Source of the DNA: Synechococcus sp. AG-679-A04
GTDB taxonomy: Bacteria; Cyanobacteriota; Cyanobacteriia; PCC-6307; Cyanobiaceae
NCBI GenBank assembly: GCA_003210775.1
Contig: QCUI01000007.1
Coordinates: forward strand, 1 to 56,711
Reading direction: 5' to 3'
DNA: 56,711 nucleotides
The notes under the pieces are model-generated. The model was not told where the DNA came from, did no database searches, and was given only the letters and a program-made list of their open reading frames with translations. The first letter of the stretch is position 1; each line of letters starts with the position of its first letter. Made by a program: the position numbers and the translations under genes. Shown here piece after piece: positions 8,732 through 16,372 of the stretch.

Positions 8732-11680
8732 ATGACCGTTTCCGCAATCACCAACGCTCTTCAGCAAATTCCTGCGTTTCAGGGATGCTCTGAAGCAACG
8801 ATCGAGCGCCTAAGCGACAAAGGCAGTGTTGTTCGATTCGGGATCGGTCACGCCCTGAGTAGCAGTGGCATCGTTTCAGACCGTGTACTGCTCATTCTCA
8901 ACGGCCAGGCTCGCTTGCTGGGTCAGCACAACGGTCAGCTCAACACGCTGGCGCTGCTGGGACCGGGGAACCTTGTGGGTCTGCCCTCCCTGTTGCGGGC
9001 TGAGGGCTGCGAAGAAGTGAGCGCTTCAACGGCTCTTGAAGCATTGGCCTTGCCCGATGGGCTGATTGCCGAGATCTACAACAACGAAGTCAGCTTCCGC
9101 ACTTGGTGCGACACCACCGTCTTCCCGGCGGAGCTGGCCAAGCTCGTTGAAACGTTGGTGAATCAAAGTGAACGTTCGCCTTACGGACTCCTTGATGTTC
9201 TTCGGCACGTTCTACCGAAAGCTCGGGCCTTAGCCGGCTCAAACGAGGCGCTCAACAGCCTTGATCCTGATGATCAGCTGTTTGTAGGCAGTGCCAATAC
9301 AACGGCAGGGCTGAACAGCAGCCTTGATCCTCAAAACGAACTTCCGATCAGCCAGGGCCAGTTCAACCTGCGACTGCTGACGCTGCCTCGGTCAATCGTG
9401 GATCAGATCTTGGCCGGCCGCAGCGATGACAACCCTTCCGAACCCGAGGACACGGCCAGCAAGGAGGTCGAAGAGAACCCGCTCGCTCAATTACAAGCTC
9501 GATCCAGCCTGGATCTCAGCGGCAAGGACCCCCGTGACTCTGTTGCTTTGATCAGAGCCGAAGGGCCATTGCGAGAAAGCATGGCCTGTTTCCGCATGCT
9601 GGCCCAGATCATGGGGCTGCCGTTCCGGCGCGACGCGTTGGAAAAAACCATCCGCGAATCACTCAGAAGAGGCAAACAACCCAGTTTGCCGATGATGGGC
9701 CAACTCGTAGCAGGAATGGGACTACACGCCTCTGGCGCGAAAGTGCCGGCGGCACTTTGCACCCGCATGAATGTGCCCTGCCTGATCAGCTGGAGTGATG
9801 GCTTCGGCGTTGTGGTGCGAAGCGATGCCAACGGTCTGCTGATGGCCCATCCCCGCCTCGGCTGGCTAGAACTCAGCCCTGAAATGGTGGCAGAAGCTGC
9901 TCCTGAAGGCTTCGAAGTGATCCTGGTGGATCGCACCAGCTCCACACCGAACGCCAAGTTCAACTTCGGCTGGTTCTTGCCCGCCATTCAGCGCTACCGC
10001 TCCACCTTGCTGTTGGTGCTGGGTTCATCGTTTGTGGTGCAGTTGTTCACCCTCGCGAATCCCCTGCTAATTCAGGTGATCATCGACAAAGTGATTGCCC
10101 AACGCAGCCTCGACACCCTGCAGGTTCTGGGCATAGCTCTGGTGGCGGTGACCATTTTTGAAGGCCTGCTGGGCAGCCTGCGCACCTTCATGTTTGCGGA
10201 CACCACCAACCGGATCGACATGCGCCTTGGCGCCGAGGTAATCGACCATCTATTGCGCCTGCCAGTGGGTTATTTCGATCGCCGCCCGGTGGGTGAATTG
10301 GGAACTCGGATTGCTGAGCTGGAGAAAATTCGCAACTTCCTCACCGGTGAAGCACTCACCACCGTGATTGATGCGGCTTTCTCGGTTATCTATATCGCCG
10401 TGATGGCTCTGTACAGCTGGGTGCTCACTTTGATCGCGCTGATTGTGGTGCCGATCCAAGTTGCCATCACACTGATTGGCGCTCCCCTGTTCCGCAGGCA
10501 GTTCCGCCAGTCAGCAGAGGAAAACGCCCGAACCCAATCTCACCTCGTGGAAGTGCTCACCGGCATCCAAACCGTGAAAGCCCAGAACGTGGAAATGGTG
10601 AGCCGCTGGAAGTGGCAAGAGCGCTACGCAAAGTACATCGATCGCACCTACGAAAAAACGATCACCGGCACAGCCCTGAACCAAACCGGCCAGGTGCTGC
10701 AGAAGCTGTCTCAGTTGATGGTGCTCTGGGTGGGAGCCAGCCTTGTTTTAGATGGTCAACTGACGCTTGGTCAGCTGATTGCTTTCCGAATCATCAGTGG
10801 TTACGTGACCCAGCCACTGCTGCGCCTTTCGACGATCTGGCAACGCATTCAGGAGCTGCGCGTGAGCTTTGAACGCCTTGCCGACATCGTGGATACTCCT
10901 GTTGAATCAACCGAATTGGATCAAGGCAAGATCCCTCTGCCTCCGATCAGTGGGCGAGTGACTGTTGAAGATCTGCAATTCCGGTTCGGCCCTGGCAAAC
11001 CGCAAGTGCTGAAAAACATCAACCTCGACATTCCTACCGGAACATTTGTGGGTGTAGTGGGCCAGAGCGGTAGCGGTAAAAGCACATTGATGAAACTGCT
11101 TCCTCGCCTGTATTCGCCGGAAGCAGGCCGGATTTTGATAGATGGATACGACATCGACAAAGTGGAGCTGTATTCGCTGCGCAGGCAGATCGGCATCGTG
11201 CCTCAGGATCCGCTGCTCTTCTCTGGCAGCGTCAGCGACAACATTGCACTCACAGATCCCAACGCTAGCGGTGAAGACATTGCCAAGGCTGCCCAGATTG
11301 CTTGCGCCCATGAATTCATCATGGAGCTGTCATCGGGCTACAGCACCGAACTGGGAGAGCGAGGAGCCAGCATCTCTGGAGGACAGCGGCAACGGTTGGC
11401 GATTGCTCGAACACTGCTGGCGAATCCAAAGTTGCTGGTGATGGATGAAGCCACCAGTGCCCTCGACTACGACACCGAACGTCGCGTGTGCCAGAACCTG
11501 CGCGAATCACTTCAAGGATGCACGGTCTTTTTTGTGACCCATCGACTTTCGACGATTCGAAATGCCGACAAAATTGTGATGATGCATCAAGGCGCCATCG
11601 TTGAAGAAGGGACTCACGACGAACTGATAGCACTCAAAGGGCGTTACTACGCGCTACTGCGTCAACAGGAGGCTGGTTGA
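8732..11680 (+). CDS. type I secretion ABC transporter with N-terminal CNMP-binding-like and C39-like domains
   Basis: 982 residues. Residues 10-130 resemble a cyclic-nucleotide-binding jelly roll (LLILNGQARLLG, LLGPGNLVGLPSLL, VSASTALEALALP), but the usual GE...R contact residues are replaced. Residues 280-405 resemble a C39 peptidase domain without the catalytic Cys and His, like the C39-like domain of HlyB. Residues 415-720 hold the six membrane helices; residues 745-982 the ATPase, with Walker A GQSGSGKST near 776-784, signature SISGGQRQR near 878 and Walker B LLVMDEATSALD near 904. The degenerate C39 domain predicts binding of an RTX cargo without leader cleavage. It is directly followed by the HlyD gene. 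Confidence 0.9.
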   Translation: MTVSAITNALQQIPAFQGCSEATIERLSDKGSVVRFGIGHALSSSGIVSDRVLLILNGQARLLGQHNGQLNTLALLGPGNLVGLPSLLRAEGCEEVSASTALEALALPDGLIAEIYNNEVSFRTWCDTTVFPAELAKLVETLVNQSERSPYGLLDVLRHVLPKARALAGSNEALNSLDPDDQLFVGSANTTAGLNSSLDPQNELPISQGQFNLRLLTLPRSIVDQILAGRSDDNPSEPEDTASKEVEENPLAQLQARSSLDLSGKDPRDSVALIRAEGPLRESMACFRMLAQIMGLPFRRDALEKTIRESLRRGKQPSLPMMGQLVAGMGLHASGAKVPAALCTRMNVPCLISWSDGFGVVVRSDANGLLMAHPRLGWLELSPEMVAEAAPEGFEVILVDRTSSTPNAKFNFGWFLPAIQRYRSTLLLVLGSSFVVQLFTLANPLLIQVIIDKVIAQRSLDTLQVLGIALVAVTIFEGLLGSLRTFMFADTTNRIDMRLGAEVIDHLLRLPVGYFDRRPVGELGTRIAELEKIRNFLTGEALTTVIDAAFSVIYIAVMALYSWVLTLIALIVVPIQVAITLIGAPLFRRQFRQSAEENARTQSHLVEVLTGIQTVKAQNVEMVSRWKWQERYAKYIDRTYEKTITGTALNQTGQVLQKLSQLMVLWVGASLVLDGQLTLGQLIAFRIISGYVTQPLLRLSTIWQRIQELRVSFERLADIVDTPVESTELDQGKIPLPPISGRVTVEDLQFRFGPGKPQVLKNINLDIPTGTFVGVVGQSGSGKSTLMKLLPRLYSPEAGRILIDGYDIDKVELYSLRRQIGIVPQDPLLFSGSVSDNIALTDPNASGEDIAKAAQIACAHEFIMELSSGYSTELGERGASISGGQRQRLAIARTLLANPKLLVMDEATSALDYDTERRVCQNLRESLQGCTVFFVTHRLSTIRNADKIVMMHQGAIVEEGTHDELIALKGRYYALLRQQEAG

Positions 11681-11681
11681 G

Positions 11682-12917
11682 ATGGCTAAATCACAAGACC
11701 CAATCAAGCCAGCAATCGAAAAAAAACCTGCAGCTGATAAAAAGAAGATCAAGTCCAATCAACCCTTCAACCCTATGAAATCGGCCCAAGATGCCGTTGA
11801 AGGGTTCTTTAAAGAACGCGACACCGAAGGTGAAGCGATTCAGCAGTCGCCTCGTTGGATGAGGGCGACAACATGGGGTTTAGTTGGAACTGCCGCATTC
11901 GCTGTGGGCTGGCTAGCCCTTGCAAAAACTGATGAAGTGGTCACGGTGAGCGGAAAACTGGAGCCCTTAGGTTCAGTTCAGGAGATTCAGATGCCAGTGG
12001 GCGGAATCGCCTCAAAGATCCTGGTGAAAGACGGCGACGAGGTGAAGAAAGGCCAAATCGTGATGAAACTGGATGCCGAAACCACACAGCAACAGCTCGA
12101 TTCGCTGAAAGAATCCCAAAAATTAAAAACCAACCAGCTCGCTCTCAAGCAAACAGAACTCAAGCAATCTCTCTTGCTGAACGATGAGGAGATCAAAACG
12201 CTCACGCGCAATCTCGAACTGATGAAAGAAGTATTGAGTCGCTATGGAATGCTCAAGGAACAAGGCGCGACAGCCGAACTGCAATACCTTGAGCAACTCA
12301 ACAAGGTTTCTGAAACAGATGGAAGGCTGAGGCAAACCCGTGTCGACCGCCTCCGTCAAAAAGCCTTGCAGGATCAACAGATCCAGCAACTCAAGGCTGA
12401 ACTTCAAGAATTACAGGCACGGATCACTGAAACATCCGTAAATCTGCGCTACCAGCTCTTGAGATCACCAGTCGATGGAATCGTTTTCGATCTCAAACCA
12501 AGAGGAGAGGGCTATGTAGCCCAAGGCACGGAGACGTTGATGAAGATAGTTCCTTACGACACTCTGGAAGCAAGGGTTGAGATTCCCAGCAACCAGATCG
12601 GCTTCGTCAAGGCAGGTATGGATGCAGATATGAGTATCGACTCTTTTCCTGCAACTGATTTCGGGGTTCTTGAAGGTAAAGTCAAAAGCGTCGGATCGGA
12701 CGCACTACCCCCAAGTCAGAAAGACAATCGACCTGAATACCGCTATCCGGCAACAATCCAACTGGATCGCCAGCAGCTCAAGCTCAAGGATGGAAAACAG
12801 CTGCCACTCCAGGTAGGTATGAGCCTCACTTCGAATATCAAGCTGAGGAAAGTGAGCTATTTGCAACTCCTTCTAGGAACATTCCAAGACAAAGTGGATT
12901 CGCTTCGTCAAATCTAA
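11682..12917 (+). CDS. HlyD-family membrane fusion protein of type I secretion
   Basis: 411 residues. A Lys-rich cytoplasmic N-terminus (1-60) is followed by one membrane segment (about 64-81), a lipoyl-like half motif (VKDGDEVKKGQIVMKLDAE), a long coiled coil (about 130-250, rich in Gln, Leu and Glu), the second lipoyl half (LLRSPVDGIVFDLKPRGEGYV) and a C-terminal beta domain. This is the standard layout of the periplasmic adaptor that connects the inner-membrane ABC transporter to a TolC-like outer-membrane channel. It starts one base after the transporter stop codon. No TolC gene is in the window, so the outer-membrane component must be elsewhere. Confidence 0.93.
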   Translation: MAKSQDPIKPAIEKKPAADKKKIKSNQPFNPMKSAQDAVEGFFKERDTEGEAIQQSPRWMRATTWGLVGTAAFAVGWLALAKTDEVVTVSGKLEPLGSVQEIQMPVGGIASKILVKDGDEVKKGQIVMKLDAETTQQQLDSLKESQKLKTNQLALKQTELKQSLLLNDEEIKTLTRNLELMKEVLSRYGMLKEQGATAELQYLEQLNKVSETDGRLRQTRVDRLRQKALQDQQIQQLKAELQELQARITETSVNLRYQLLRSPVDGIVFDLKPRGEGYVAQGTETLMKIVPYDTLEARVEIPSNQIGFVKAGMDADMSIDSFPATDFGVLEGKVKSVGSDALPPSQKDNRPEYRYPATIQLDRQQLKLKDGKQLPLQVGMSLTSNIKLRKVSYLQLLLGTFQDKVDSLRQI

Positions 12918-12932
12918 GATTTGTTAGAACCT

Positions 12933-12974
12933 CAGCACAAACCACTACCGGAACTGTCCAAAACAGCTGTGCTG
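12933..12974. promoter_or_regulatory. inverted repeat upstream of RTX-like gene
   Basis: CAGCACA (12933-12939) and TGTGCTG (12968-12974) are perfect inverted arms separated by 28 bases, in the 110-bp gap between the HlyD gene and the RTX-like gene. There is no T-run after it, so it is not an obvious terminator. It could be an operator or an attenuating structure that sets different expression of exporter and cargo. Confidence 0.35.
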
Positions 12975-13027
12975 CAAGGGAGTAGCTAATAACATCGGCC
13001 GGTAACCCCCAAATCTTTGCAAAGGCC

Positions 13028-14152
13028 TTGGCTTACACAATCACAACTTCAGGCAAAAACGCCACATTCGTTGGGACTTCAAAAGGTGATACCGGTGCGC
13101 TATCAGTAGCCAACGGTAAATACACCGTGAGTTCATACGAGGGTGACGACACCCTGACCCAAACAGCAGCTACAGACTCAGGGACCATCGGAATGGGTGG
13201 TGGCAGTGACACAATCACCTTCAGCCAGGTCACCAAAAAGGTGAACGTCACCCTTGGCGATTCTACAGACACTCTCAGCACCACAGCTGCTATTTCAGAT
13301 GCCACCATTGGTGGACAAGGTGGAGCTGACACCTTCAACATCTCAGATGCCGCAACGGACTCCACTTTTGGGGGGGGCCAAGGCAAGGATAACTTCATCA
13401 ATGGAGCTGGCGTCTTAACAGACACAACTCTCCAGGGTGGTTCCGAAGACGATTATTTCGATATCGATACTGCTTCCACCGGCATTTTCATCAACGGTCA
13501 AAAAGGTTCTGACCTTATTGATATCGATGGAGATTTTGTTGACAAAAAAGGAACTGTTCGTGGCGGTTCTGAAGCTGACACCATCACATATGGAGCTGAT
13601 TCCGACGGAATCAAGTTCTACGGTGACAACGGTGCTGACAAAATTACCGACGCTGGTGGTAACAATGCATTGCTTGGTGGCGGTGGTGCAGACACTCTGA
13701 CAGCTGGTCTTGGCACAGACACCATTACCGCCGGCCTTGGCACTGACGTACTTAAGTATTCATCAGCAGTAGAGGGTGGTGCTAAGACTGGCGTTACAGC
13801 CATGACTGGCACAGAAGCTAAAGACGTCATCACAGGTGTTGGCGCGGCTGAAATCGTGAAGGAATTCACATCCGGCACTGACAAGTTCAGCATGAACCAA
13901 GCTACTTGGTCAGCTGAGAAAGCCATCGACGCAACCACAGTTGCTAACAATGGAGACACAGTGAAGGGAACAGTTTATTTTGTTACCGGTACCTACAACT
14001 CAGGAGCTGGACGTTTCACTGTTGGTTCCGGCAGTGACACCCTCATTTCACTCAAAGCTGATTCCACTGCAAACTTCATGATTGCAGCAAATGAAGCAGT
14101 TGTTGTTCAAGGTGCTGCTCTTACAACAAAAGATTTCTCTTTCTACATCTGA
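13028..14152 (+). CDS. RTX-like glycine/aspartate-repeat protein, probable type I secretion substrate
   Basis: 374 residues from a TTG start; no earlier in-frame start exists and the N-terminus (AYTITTSGKNATF) reads as a mature secreted protein with no signal peptide. The composition is Gly, Asp, Thr, Ser and Ala rich with no Cys. At least seven copies of a GGxGxADTxxI-like motif run from about residue 94 to 224 at intervals of 18-22 residues, consistent with a Ca-binding parallel beta roll. The C-terminus ends TTKDFSFYI, acidic-hydrophobic like type I secretion signals. It follows its dedicated transporter genes and ends at a strong terminator. It is probably exported to the cell surface or medium; exact role unknown. 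A surface-layer or matrix protein is one possibility. Confidence 0.82.
   Translation: MAYTITTSGKNATFVGTSKGDTGALSVANGKYTVSSYEGDDTLTQTAATDSGTIGMGGGSDTITFSQVTKKVNVTLGDSTDTLSTTAAISDATIGGQGGADTFNISDAATDSTFGGGQGKDNFINGAGVLTDTTLQGGSEDDYFDIDTASTGIFINGQKGSDLIDIDGDFVDKKGTVRGGSEADTITYGADSDGIKFYGDNGADKITDAGGNNALLGGGGADTLTAGLGTDTITAGLGTDVLKYSSAVEGGAKTGVTAMTGTEAKDVITGVGAAEIVKEFTSGTDKFSMNQATWSAEKAIDATTVANNGDTVKGTVYFVTGTYNSGAGRFTVGSGSDTLISLKADSTANFMIAANEAVVVQGAALTTKDFSFYI
13307..13699 (+). repeat. long-period RTX-like repeats
   Basis: Seven degenerate repeats at protein residues about 94, 115, 137, 157, 179, 199 and 217, each starting with GG/GQ/GD followed by an acidic-hydrophobic half (for example GGQGGADTFNI, GGSEADTITY, GGGGADTLTA). 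The 18-22-residue spacing equals roughly two nine-residue RTX turns, so only alternate turns keep the full Gly-Asp motif. Confidence 0.75.
13370..13377 (+). repeat. G8 homopolymer tract inside RTX-like gene
   Basis: Eight consecutive G at codons 115-117 (GGG GGG GGC) within the repeat region. Gain or loss of one G would shift the frame and remove the C-terminal secretion signal. Gly codons make short G runs likely here by chance, so contingency-locus function is only a possibility. Confidence 0.9.
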
Positions 14153-14178
14153 TTAATTTGTAGACTGTGAAATTATCG

Positions 14179-14202
14179 AGGCCCCTTTTGGGGCCTTTTT
14201 TT
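14179..14202 (+). terminator. Rho-independent terminator of the RTX-like gene
   Basis: Perfect 7-bp stem AGGCCCC / GGGGCCT with a TTTT loop, followed by a run of T to 14202. It starts 26 bp after the stop of the RTX-like gene and ends exactly before the ATG of the next gene. Confidence 0.92.
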
Positions 14203-14853
14203 ATGATTTCTAATAAAAAATTTGTTTGGCTTCATCTACCTAAAACCGGTGGAACAAGCACAGCCAGGTCATTTCGCAACATGCACATTGCCGGAGTTCA
14301 TGTAGACCCAGAGACGGAAGATATGAAGCACGAGTCAATTGAAGCTCGTTTTGGCCTAGCTAACACCCAGACAAACAGACTAACTATCATCACTAGTCGG
14401 CGATTAGTACATTGGCTATTAAGTGATTGGCACCATAAAACAATCAAAATGGGGCTAGATCTACCATTTGCACCAACAACTAGTGGTTTATTTTACTCGT
14501 TAAGACTCGGTGGAACTTGGGTCGCAGCGGATTACTGGCTTCGTTACTTCAAAGCCACCAGCTGTGACCGAGTAGTGCGCCTGGAACACCTTGAAGAAGA
14601 CAGCAATAAGCTTGTACTTCCATTACTACCAGCGGGCACGCCGAACTTAAAATTTCCGGATAAAAATAGAAACAAATATAACCGCAAAATGGAGCACTTT
14701 TTTAGCACTCGCGACTTAAACCGTATTTACTCCAACAATCCTATTTGGAGCGCATGGGAAGAAAAAATCTATGGAAATCGAAGTACCATAAATCCATTAC
14801 ACCGCATATCAGCAAAAATCAAACTATTAAATTATCTACAAAATGGCGACTAA
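14203..14853 (+). CDS. sulfotransferase-like protein
   Basis: 216 residues from ATG at 14203. A GTG at 14167 would place the start inside the preceding terminator and is rejected. The N-terminus FVWLHLPKTGGTSTARSF holds the PKTGGTS loop that binds the 5'-phosphosulfate of PAPS in sulfotransferases. Later motifs are weak (VRLEHLEEDSNKL). The product may sulfate a carbohydrate of the surface glycan, or belong to a sulfotransferase-like family of unknown activity. The gene is much richer in A+T than its neighbours and uses AT-ending codons, suggesting recent transfer. It has no visible Shine-Dalgarno sequence, because the preceding bases are the terminator. Confidence 0.7.
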   Translation: MISNKKFVWLHLPKTGGTSTARSFRNMHIAGVHVDPETEDMKHESIEARFGLANTQTNRLTIITSRRLVHWLLSDWHHKTIKMGLDLPFAPTTSGLFYSLRLGGTWVAADYWLRYFKATSCDRVVRLEHLEEDSNKLVLPLLPAGTPNLKFPDKNRNKYNRKMEHFFSTRDLNRIYSNNPIWSAWEEKIYGNRSTINPLHRISAKIKLLNYLQNGD

Positions 14854-14982
14854 GATACATAAATTAAACTTTTAAGCCAACTCAGCATCCAGATCAATGG
14901 CAATTAATGAGACAATCGGACCATATGCCAATCAACGACATCAAAAGGTTAATAACAATACTGAAAGGCCAATTTTTCTTTA

Positions 14983-16329
14983 TTAGCGACCTCCCGCTTT
15001 CAGAACAGTTTTAATCGTGCGGAAGAGAATCACTAGATCTAGCCAAGTACTGAAGTGCCGTAAGTAATAAAGGTCGTACGACAATTTGAGATCAGAGTCT
15101 TCGACACTGCTCGCATAAGGTGCACAAACCTGTGCCCAGCCACTCAACCCCGGTCGCATCCAGTGACGCTTGCGGTAATGGGAAATTTGATATTCAAGAT
15201 CTTGCTCTAGTTCAGGACGCTCTGGTCTTGGACCGATCAAGCTCATTTCACCTTTGAGAACGTTGAGTAGTTGTGGTAATTCATCAATTCGAAACCGCCT
15301 CAATAATCCACCCACTGCGGTAATCCTCTGGTCACCAGGCGTGGTCCAGATTGCCGGCGCATCGCTGGGCTGCACCGTCATGGTGCGCAGCTTTAGAACA
15401 CGGAAAGGTCTTCCCAGCCAGCCGCTGCGCTGCTGCGCATAAACAATCGGGCCGCGATCATCAAGCCAAATCAAAAGGGCTGACGCCAGCACAAACGGCG
15501 CGGTGATCAACAGCAACACTGAAGCCACAATCAGATCAGCTAGGCGCTTGAGCTGAGCTTGCACGCTGAATGTGGCCGCCCAAGGGAGGTCGTCGTAAGA
15601 CAGGCCCTCTTCAGACATGAATGCAGGTGGCAAACGCTCTTGCTGCTGTTCAAACAAGCTGATCACCGACACCACCCGAAGCTGGCGGGGATCACTGACC
15701 TCAAAACGATCCAGCAACGGACGCAGCTCAGGGGTCTGGCGCAAAGCCGGTGTGATGCAAACAAGCAAAGGCTCTTGAGAGTGCTGCATCCGCTCCAGCA
15801 GCGCCTCTGGCTGGATCGATCTCAATCTCTGGCGCACCGGAACCCGTTTCCAGGCCCGCATGATCAAGTTCACTTCCTCAGGCTTGGCAAGCAGCAACAA
15901 GCGAGCTTCAGCTGACAACAAACCCCGGCGCAGCGCAAGCCTCACAGAGAGCACCCAGAGCGTGATGCCTGCCATCCAAAGCAGCTGAACCCGTCGATGC
16001 ACCAGCCAAAACTCATCACCTGGGTTGAACAACCAGCGAGCAATGGCCACCACCATCAGGGTCACACCAGCCGTGAGCAGCAGACGCTGAAGCAGCACAA
16101 CCATTGGCAAGCGACGCCAGCGCAACACCGTGTAGCTGCCAAACAACCAGCCCAGTGCTGGATACAGCAACAGCATGAACAGCAGCCAGCCACCCTGATC
16201 AATCAGAGCGTCGTCACCAATTGGTATGCCAGTCAGGGCTGGGAACAGAACAACCAGGGCCAGGATCAGCAGCTGCCCGACACAGTCAAACAACAAGGCA
16301 CGCAACAACAGCGACCGGTGATCAGGCAT
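14983..16329 (-). CDS. polyprenyl-phosphate sugar-1-phosphate transferase
   Basis: 448 residues. The N-terminal 130 residues hold four to five hydrophobic segments; a central soluble part follows; residues 255-448 are the bacterial sugar transferase domain (KRLADLIVASVLLLITAPFV with one membrane segment, then PFRVLKLRTM, RRFRIDELPQLLNVLKGEMSLIGPRPERPEL). Proteins of the WbaP/WcaJ type transfer a hexose-1-phosphate from UDP-sugar to undecaprenyl phosphate and so start repeat-unit or O-chain assembly at the inner membrane. It fits as the priming enzyme for the glycan exported by the Wzm/Wzt pair. Which sugar it uses is not visible. Confidence 0.92.
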   Translation of the reverse strand: MPDHRSLLLRALLFDCVGQLLILALVVLFPALTGIPIGDDALIDQGGWLLFMLLLYPALGWLFGSYTVLRWRRLPMVVLLQRLLLTAGVTLMVVAIARWLFNPGDEFWLVHRRVQLLWMAGITLWVLSVRLALRRGLLSAEARLLLLAKPEEVNLIMRAWKRVPVRQRLRSIQPEALLERMQHSQEPLLVCITPALRQTPELRPLLDRFEVSDPRQLRVVSVISLFEQQQERLPPAFMSEEGLSYDDLPWAATFSVQAQLKRLADLIVASVLLLITAPFVLASALLIWLDDRGPIVYAQQRSGWLGRPFRVLKLRTMTVQPSDAPAIWTTPGDQRITAVGGLLRRFRIDELPQLLNVLKGEMSLIGPRPERPELEQDLEYQISHYRKRHWMRPGLSGWAQVCAPYASSVEDSDLKLSYDLYYLRHFSTWLDLVILFRTIKTVLKAGGR

Positions 16330-16372
16330 TCCGTTCAGAGAGGCTTTGGCTTGCGTTGCATCAAGCTAAACC

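Noticed and set aside
13033-13959. Open frames antisense to the RTX-like gene
   Set aside because: Products are Ser/Val/Pro-rich low-complexity mirror images of the repeat; no motif.
14895-14990. Short + strand frame in the gap before the sugar transferase gene (about 29 codons)
   Set aside because: No Shine-Dalgarno, AT-rich, no similarity to anything I recognise; probably chance.
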